64,000 nt of DNA. Origin: Flammulina velutipes (Eukaryota > Basidiomycota > Agaricomycetes > Agaricales > Physalacriaceae). Each line of letters begins with the position of its first letter. The stretch's first letter is position 1. The stretch is taken from assembly GCA_011800155.1 (NCBI GenBank), contig CM022378.1, positions 1,302,001 to 1,366,000 of the forward strand. Direction: 5' to 3'. Of the stretch, positions 57,393 to 64,000 are shown piece by piece. Under the pieces are notes generated by a model, which ran no database searches, was not told the origin of the DNA, and saw nothing but the letters and a program-made list of their open reading frames with translations. Position numbers and translations under genes: made by a program.

Positions 57393-60300
57393 ATGTCGTC
57401 CCTCAGACGTTCACGTTCTGTGGGAGCCTTGCGCGGCTCATTTCGTCGTTCTTCTCAAGAAGCACCCACTACAGAGGTCGACGACGACGAAGGATATGTA
57501 CGTCGTGCTGGACAGCCCTTCCCCTACCCGACTACTCGCCGAAGATCACCGAGCCCCATTCATACTATTGCACCGCCTAGGAAACGTTTCGGATTGACGG
57601 TCCCAACTGTTGAACACAGATATATAGGTAATCGCTTCCCTCATCCAGGTTATCGATACTAACAATATCTTGACGAACAGGCAAATTCGACTTTGAAGTA
57701 AAATATCCCGAGGATCCCATTTACGAGGAATTAGGACCAAACGCTCGTGTCTGGCGAGCGAATATCGACGAATGCGAAGTCTACGACAACGATATGGTCA
57801 CAGAGGCTCGTGATGGTCTGGATCTGCTCTTGGTTTTCGTACGTATCATTCTTAAGTTAGGTTTGCCACTGTCTGCATGCCAATATGATTTGCATTAGGC
57901 TGGTCTCTTTTCCGCGGTCCTCACCACCTTCGTGGCCCAAACGTCACAGGCACTTTCAAATAACTTCCCCGCCGTTTCTACTTCGCTTCTACTCGAGATG
58001 GTCACGCTTCAACGGGCGTTAATCAACGGTACATCCATCGACAATATATCCTCCACCGAAATGACCTCTGGGCCTTCTGGATTTGACGTTTGGGTCAACG
58101 CCCTATGGTTCACCAGCCTGACACTCAGCCTCGGCACGGCGTTGATGGCGGTCCTCGTCAAGCAATGGCTTCACCAATACATGTCTGCAACATCTGGTAC
58201 ATCTCGGGACCGCAGCGTCATCCGTCAATACCGGTTTGAAGGCCTACGCAAATGGCGTGTCCTCACCATCATCGGTGTCCTCCCCGTTATCCTCCACGTC
58301 GCATTGGGTGTGTTTCTGGCTGGACTGGTCGTCCTTCTTATCCCTCTCAACGTTCCGCTAGCATGTGTCATCGGCTCCATTACGCTAGTCATCTACATAG
58401 CGTACGCCGTATCGAACGTCCTTCCCATCCTGTACACGCAATGTCCCTACCGCACGCCCTTCTCCGACACACTCAATTCTCTGATGCGCCCTGTGTTATG
58501 CTTCGTTTCATTAGCACGCGCATCGAGGATCATCAACCGCCCCATCCAACTCTTCTTTTTTTCAATGGCAGCAGCTTCCTCCTCCAAAATAATGCTCGCC
58601 ATCAGCGTCTTTTTGACGTCAGCCGTTGCCTTCGCCATGGGACACATTCGGAAAGCTTTTTCCGCGCCAACAACGGAAACTCCTTTCCCACCACAGGATA
58701 TCTTCAGGACATTGAAGGAGGCAGAACGTATCGCAGCGACGGGTGATGGCGTTGCGGAACAGGTTGCATGTGATGCTCTCGTGTGGCTTTATCAAGTTAC
58801 CTCTAATCCTCCAACCAAGAGTGTCATACTCCAGTCCATTGGAGGTTTTTCTGACAACGTCTCGGGTAGCTTGGGTGTAGTCAAACTGGATTTGGAGGCG
58901 ATGGCGAGAAAAACAATCCACTATGTAACGACTCCCTTGGGCCACTTTGCAGTCCTACCGGGGCAAGAGACACGCGCTGAGAGGCTTCTGCGTGGCGTTG
59001 GAAACCTCGCCGAGCCTCCAGCTGCTGATATTTCACAGCCACAGTGGGTAGTGGACGGAGATGCAATCAAACCACCTTTTCGACTGCTCATATCTGTTCT
59101 GTTGCATACACGGCATGTCCCAGTTGTCTGGTATATTCGTCCCATAGGACCCTTTGGCAAGGGCCTGAGCGAATGGACACCTGAAGTATTACTGTTGGAG
59201 ATCCTATACCAATATGAGGACGACAATCCTATTCTTTTTCCTTCCGCAGTCTGGCAACGGCTCTTCGACAGTTTTCGTATTCCACCTCGGGAAGAGTCCA
59301 CAGACATAATCTCTCTCTGTCGCTTTGCCCTTCAAAACTTTGTCAATGGCGTACAAACAGTCATGCCATTTGCCGATGGAGTGTTCATTACCCATGGTTC
59401 AGTTCCACTTTTCAAGTTTGTGACCACATTACTTTCTCGGCAGTCGGACGTCGATTCTGAGTCACTGCGGGGACTGCTCGTGATGAGCGAGTCCATTTTC
59501 GCAACACTGGTGCCCCGCTGGTATGATGAACATTATGTCTCAACCCGGGCCCTCCCAACTTTGGGAAAAGTCTGGCAACAAATTGGCAAACTGTCAGGTC
59601 TTTCCACGCGGGATATCCTTGCTCTTTGTTGTTCAGCGGAAAAAATTCTCCTGCACCAGGATTCCTTCAATGCTCGCTTTTACGAGGAGGGTAAGGATAT
59701 TTATGTCACTATCCTCGAAGTCGCATACCGCAAAACCGACAGTTGCATTACCACACCTAGTCTTGAGGCCTTCAAGAAGCTGTTTTGGGACATGTACCAA
59801 ACAGGTTGCTTTGGATCTAATGCCGGCCATATTTCGCGCGCCTTGTGTCTTGTCTTCGACCAGAGTGTGGATGTGCCATGCTATTACAACGTATTCTGTG
59901 CATTACCTCTCTTCTCCACACAGGTCGTCGCCTCCCTTCAAGACATTTACGACTACATCCTTCCCATTGTGGCCGCGTTTGTGGACGGCCTCGCTCGAGG
60001 AACACTCCCTCCAGATGTTCCTCTCCGATGCATGGTATACCTGTGCGCTGAGCCGGATCGCCTATTTACAGTTTGTCGGATTCTGGCAATGGGTGTCCTT
60101 CACCACGATTCTCCTGATTCAAAGCGGACCCTCCTGGCTTTTGCGCGCCTCATCCCCAGCCATGTCGTCTGGAAGTCGCGAGCCCACTACATGCTTTCAG
60201 AGCCTCAAGACTGGCCATATATCCGTCCATCAGATACAGAATATCGTGACTATCAGGCGCGCGGGCGCATTCAATTAGAGGACATGCTACGTGGTGGCCT

Positions 60301-60764
60301 CAGAGTTCTAGACGAATTCTTTGCTTCATTTCATGTGCGTCTGAGTCGTTATCACTGTTTCTTGAGTATGGGTTTCCTAACAAGTCATTCAGAACCCTCC
60401 TCTTCCAGTAACATGCTATCTACCAGGAAATAGTGGTGCATACATACCCTTCTTGCAGGCCTCTCCACCAACTACTTCCGCATTTCAACCATCTTCGTTT
60501 GCGCTCGTCGACCCTGCGACGATGGAACCGAACATTTATCCTCTTCATCACATCTATTCCGACCAAATCCATACCCAGTCGATAGTAGTTCCTATTCCCG
60601 CACAATGGGAGACTTGGCTCCCCATTAGGCCCATAGCTACTACCCCTCCTCAACAACTACACCACACCCCACTGGTAGACGAAGTACTAGAACTCGAGGA
60701 TGGAAGCTCTATCCACTCCCGTGGACATGGAACATCCGATACCCCAAACCCGATGGTCGCATAA
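57393..60764 (+). CDS. DUF6535 membrane protein
   Basis: 1066 residues from exons 57393-57627, 57681-57838, 57899-60334 and 60393-60764. An Arg/Ser-rich N-terminus (MSSLRRSRSVGALRGSFRR) precedes the DUF6535 domain: RVWRANIDECEVYDNDMV, then LDLLLVF-AGLFSAVLTTF (split by an intron), FDVWVNALWFTSLTLSLGTA, KQWLHQYM, and two more helices (VILHVALGVFLAGLVVLLI and LACVIGSITLVIYIAYAVSN), giving about four transmembrane segments in the first ~300 residues. The rest is a long, mostly helical cytosolic or lumenal region with no recognised motif and a Pro-rich tail. DUF6535 is greatly expanded in Agaricomycetes and its function is not known. The start is the ATG at 57393 rather than upstream non-ATG codons. 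Frame is kept over all three introns. Confidence 0.9.
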
Positions 60765-61421
60765 ATCTTTGAAGGTGATCGTTCAAGTGTATACGCCACA
60801 GTCATGCCTCTCGTAGATGCCGAAGGAGTCGGCTCAATGGGCTGGAACGTCTCATGCTGTCTTCCAAACCATTCTATCATTATGTTTAGTATGTCCTGGA
60901 ACACTGTATGATATCTACCGGCGATACTGCATGATGACTGAACAATGTATATTGAACGTCGAGGGATTGCATGCCTGTAAGCACTCAGACCAGTTCACAT
61001 GAGGCAAGGTTCGCACTCCTCACTGGCAATTACTTGAGGCGCTTCGTAGAAAATAATACGGGATAGTACAAAGTACAACAACAGTCAATTGAAGGAGGAC
61101 TATCGGGATGACTAAAATAAGTCAGTGCCATGCGATGTCAGGAGGTTAAAAGACACTACCTGTCTAAACTTTATCGGAGACAAGGCTGGGATTTGCACGC
61201 TACCATGCCAATCTCAGGCAATCCAAGTAACGGCGGCAAGCCCAGAAGGAGGACAACATCATCCAACAATCCGGTTATGACAGTACTAGTATTTCACTAC
61301 ACGCATTCATAAAAAGGCGGCGAACGGTGAACTCTCTATGAAAAAACAGAATGATTACGACCTATCGAATACAATGAGTGGAGTGTACTAAGGATACAGA
61401 TTATTGACAACAAAACTAAAC
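60765..61421. other. intergenic with MPISGN fragment
   Basis: About 650 bases after the DUF6535 stop. The only recognisable item is the short MPISGNPSNGGKPRRR frame at 61205, shared with 56559. Confidence 0.45.
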
Positions 61422-62335
61422 TTAAATTACAGCCGCCACACTGCCCTTGTCTGCGACACCCTTCTTAACGTGTTCCGCATAATCCACATTATACAGTCCC
61501 GCATCCCCTCCGAATGCGGCCTTCTCACCAAAGAAGTACGTCGAGTTACCCTTGCTTTCAGCAATAGCTCTGAGCTGCTCGAGGCGCCTCAGCTCCACCA
61601 GTGCTTGTAACGCGCTGCGCCTATCCTCGACTCGCACTTCCTTGCCATCCACCGCCAGACTCTTGGCAACCTCCGTAATCTGTGCCGCGAGCGCCTCGGC
61701 TTCAAGTAACGATTGCTGCCTGCGTGCTTCGGCACCACGAACGAGGGTGGTAAACGCCGCCTCAGCCTCGTTAGCCTTTGCTCGCAAGTGACCCTCGCTC
61801 TCTAGGATAACGCGCTGCTTGTGGCCTTCGGCGATGTTAATCTGGGCCTCCGTGTCGAGCAGCTGCTTTCGTCTGTTGCGCTCAGCCTCCATTTGCAGCT
61901 CTAGTTGTCGCTATATAGAGGGTGAATAAGGTGTACAATTCTTTTTGTGAGATGAATAATTACCTCGACGTTTTGGTTAGCGGGTTGGAACGACTGGATC
62001 TCGAACCGCGTGCCCTCGACGCCCCAGTTCTGGATGGAGTTGCCGATGACAGCGTTGAGGGTGTTGTTGAGGCCGTTACGGTCTCCAATGACCTGGTCGT
62101 AGTTGAACGTTCCCAGTACAGCGCGCATTGCGGATGTCCCGGCGTTTTTTATGTTATTCTGGAGGTCAGTAACCTTGTAGCAGGCCTTGTAGCCGTCGAC
62201 GATGCGGAAGAAGAGGGAGCCTGAACATGATACCGGTACCTGTCGATGTTTAGGACTCGACAGACAGGTCTTACTAGTGGCTTACATTACAGACGTTCCC
62301 AAAAGGGATGTCGGAAGACGAAAAAGATCACTTCC
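61422..62335 (-). pseudogene. SPFH/Band-7 (stomatin-like) gene lacking its 5' exons
   Basis: Minus strand. The preserved exons read DIPFGNVCN then VPVSCSGSLFFRIVDGYKA, continue CYKVTDLQNNIKNAGTSAM.. and NWGVEGTRFEIQSFQPANQ, and after an intron RQLELQMEAERNRRKQLLD with the long Ala/Glu/Arg coiled coil (AEAAFTTLVRGAEARRQQSL), ending GSVAAVI at 61422. This is the C-terminal half of the SPFH fold plus the coiled-coil tail of stomatin/STOML2-like membrane scaffold proteins. The expected N-terminal membrane anchor and first SPFH strands are missing. Reading upstream, an in-frame stop appears near 62333, exactly where the AT-rich flank of the Tc1/mariner element begins. Beyond the transposon no SPFH sequence is found, so the 5' end was lost, probably with that insertion. 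Confidence 0.75.
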
Positions 62336-63650
62336 GTAAATAGAAAATACCAAAAATGCCAAAAAATCTTTTAATTCTCTAACGCTCTCGCTACACTCGC
62401 TACACTCTCTCACGGCTACCCGTTGATAGTGTGGATCTTATGGTCTACAAGAAGCACACCTCGGAAGTGAAATGGCTCGTTCTCAGAGCATTGGATGCCG
62501 GAAAACCGATGAAAGACATTATCAGGGACTTTGACGTCTCAGAGAGGAGTGTACAACGATGGCAAGCGAAACTGGATCAGGAAGGGACATTTGCATACCC
62601 TACTAGCGTTGTGGGTAGGCCACGTATCCTGTCGGAGATCCTTCTGGCTGAACTGGCAGCGCTCATGGATGAATCACCCAGTCAGTTCATCGCGGAGATC
62701 CAGGATTATCTCTGCATCATGAACGACCAACCTATATCAACCTCCACTCTAGCTCGAAACCTCAAGGATATTGGCTACGAGCGCAAGGTTCTGCGCAAAG
62801 TGGCCACCCAGCAAGACCCCGTTCTTCGTGGTGCTTGGATGGAGCACATGCTCTCCCACTTTGGAGCAGATCAGCTAGTCTTCACAGACGAGTCAAGCAA
62901 GGATGGCCGAACACTTGCCAGAAGGTATGGAAGAGCTCCGAAGGGCCGGACACCTGTCGAGACGGTCACGTTTGACCGTGGTCAACGTTGGAGCATCTTG
63001 CCAGCTCTTACACTCGATGGGTATATTGCGCTGCGCGTCGTAGAGGGATCTGTCGATGGCGAGGAATTTTTTGACTTCATTGTCAATGATGTCGTAAGTC
63101 TACATCCCTCACGCACCTACAGTTGGAGCTGATCATCGTACAGCTTCCTAAAATGAACGCCTTTCCCGCCTCGTCTAGTGTCCTCGTCATGGACAATTGC
63201 AACATCCATAAAAGCCGGGCTGTACGAGATGCCTGTGAGGACCACGGTATGTTTGTTACCTCTCGTTATTGTCGCTAAACTATTTATGGCGCTGTCTAGG
63301 TGTAATTCTTGTGTTCTTGCCACCGTACTCACCTGATTTCAATCCCATTGAAGAGAGCTTTAGTTGTGGTGCGTCTCTTTCCATATGGATTATGCTTCTG
63401 TGCTTATCCTTTCCGTAGTCAAGATGTACCTACGCCGCCATTGGCGGCATTTCGAGTACAGTGACTTTCCGGACGTAGATCTGTACGAAGCATGCTTCTC
63501 AGCTGTATCATCACTCAATGCTCCCGGTTGGTTTCGCCATAGTGGCTATAAATGAGTAGTATAACATTCGGAAGACACTGAATAGGATAGACAAAGAGTA
63601 ACGACAGTAGGTAAAGAATAAATACATATTTTTCAATTTTCTGGTATGAG
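62336..63650. mobile_element. Tc1/mariner-type transposon
   Basis: Surrounds the transposase gene. The left flank TAAATAGAAAATACCAAAAA (62337) and right flank near CATATTTTTCAATTTTCT (63626) look like imperfect inverted ends, and TA dinucleotides are available as target duplication, but the boundaries are approximate. Confidence 0.5.
62440..63555 (+). CDS. Tc1/mariner DDE transposase (DDE_3)
   Basis: 320 residues in four exons (62440-63093, 63144-63246, 63300-63368, 63419-63555). The N-terminal helix-turn-helix (MKDIIRDFDVSERSVQRWQA) is followed by a GRPRIL hook and second HTH (STSTLARNLKDIGYERKVLR). The catalytic core has LVFTDES (Asp150), VLVMDNCNIHKSRAV (Asp235) and PPYSPDFNPIEESF (Glu270), giving DD34E, all intact. 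All three introns are GT..AG and keep frame, so the protein could be active. It cuts and pastes its element at TA sites. It lies head-on against the truncated SPFH gene. Confidence 0.9.
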
Positions 63651-63766
63651 TAGGGATGAATAGAGATGATTAGAACAGACGATGGATAAATCAGAGTAAC
63701 AGGAAGCCGGTTCTAATTGAATTACTGTAAAGACGGTGATGGCCAGTGGTGCGGAGAGATACCTAT
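63556..63766. other. short intergenic region
   Basis: The transposon's right flank and the probable 3' UTR of the minus-strand gene at the edge; no frame of note. Confidence 0.4.
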
Positions 63767-64000
63767 TCACATGGGATATCCAAACAGGTTGTGTGTCGGA
63801 GGAGCTGACCCGGAGGATGGAGATGGAGGAGGAGATGGATTAACGAGAGGATCTTGACCCGTGTGAGAACCCTGGTGGTGCCGGGAGAATAGTGCGCCAC
63901 CTGAACCATGATTGTTGTTGCTACCATCGGGTGAATGCTGTAAGCCTGCCATGCCATGGTACATCGTGGGATAATGCTGCGATGACTGAGGAGTTGAACG
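63767..64000 (-). CDS. C-terminal end of an unknown gene running off the right edge
   Basis: Open from the window edge to a stop at 63767. The residues STPQSSQHYPTMYHGMAGLQ and then HSPDGSNNNHGSGGAL, ending PPTHNLFGYPM, are low-complexity (His, Gly, Ser, Pro, Asn), as in the tails of fungal transcription factors or RNA-binding proteins. The frame has no stop upstream within the window, so it is a true 3' exon. The family cannot be told. Confidence 0.5.
   Translation of the reverse strand, partial: RSTPQSSQHYPTMYHGMAGLQHSPDGSNNNHGSGGALFSRHHQGSHTGQDPLVNPSPPPSPSSGSAPPTHNLFGYPM

Noticed and set aside
59523..60278. 251-residue frame inside the DUF6535 gene
   Set aside because: It is an alternative-frame shadow of the long coding exon, with no motif of its own.
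57932..60433. 833-residue frame taken as the complete DUF6535 gene
   Set aside because: The domain clearly begins upstream (RVWRANIDECEVYDND in 57681-57838) and the tail continues after an intron, so the gene is 57393-60764.

Overview
This window is a stretch of nuclear chromosome from a mushroom-forming basidiomycete (Agaricomycetes). The signs are genes cut by many 45-60 bp GT..AG introns, micro-exons, a DUF6535 membrane protein, a PLAC8 protein, a Zn2Cys6 regulator with the Agaricomycete-style second half, and a TET/JBP-like dioxygenase carried on a transposon. No rRNA, tRNA or CRISPR was recognised.

Layout. 0-5 kb is ordinary single-copy sequence: a UBC13-type E2 enzyme (755-1476, +), a Bem46-type alpha/beta hydrolase (1765-3085, -) and a very hydrophobic secreted protein (4192-4981, +). 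From about 5.05 to 53.1 kb the window is dominated by a head-to-tail tandem array of an 8708-bp unit. Four full units start near 5047, 13771, 34028 and 42736, and a fifth partial unit starts near 51444. Each unit begins with the promoter and 5' half of a Zn2Cys6 transcription factor gene. About 7 kb of mostly decayed sequence follows, including a broken minus-strand gene with serially duplicated exons. Only unit 5 runs on into the 3' half of the regulator (to 54822), and that copy has lost one G from a G run, which puts a stop in frame.

Unit 2 is split by an 11,541-bp DNA transposon (14104-25644). It has ~25-bp imperfect terminal inverted repeats, an 8-bp target duplication (AACGCGTC), and subterminal arrays of TCACTTT-like motifs in opposite orientation at the two ends. 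The other array units are perfect empty sites. The element carries three spliced genes: a D,D34E integrase-core transposase (14399-15983, -), a large cysteine-motif protein of unknown function (16261-20050, -) and a TET/JBP-like 2-oxoglutarate/Fe(II) dioxygenase (22220-25328, +). A 468-bp MITE-like element with its own 8-bp target duplication sits inside a coding exon of the middle gene and breaks it. A transposon pairing a DDE integrase with a DNA-methyl oxidase is the most interesting object here. The inferred logic is that the integrase moves the element and the dioxygenase could oxidise methylcytosine on it to resist silencing.

55-64 kb is single-copy again: a PLAC8 protein (55200-56001, +), a 1066-residue DUF6535 protein (57393-60764, +), an SPFH/stomatin-like gene missing its 5' exons (61422-62335, -), a Tc1/mariner transposase with an intact DD34E triad (62440-63555, +), and the end of a gene running off the right edge (63767-64000, -).
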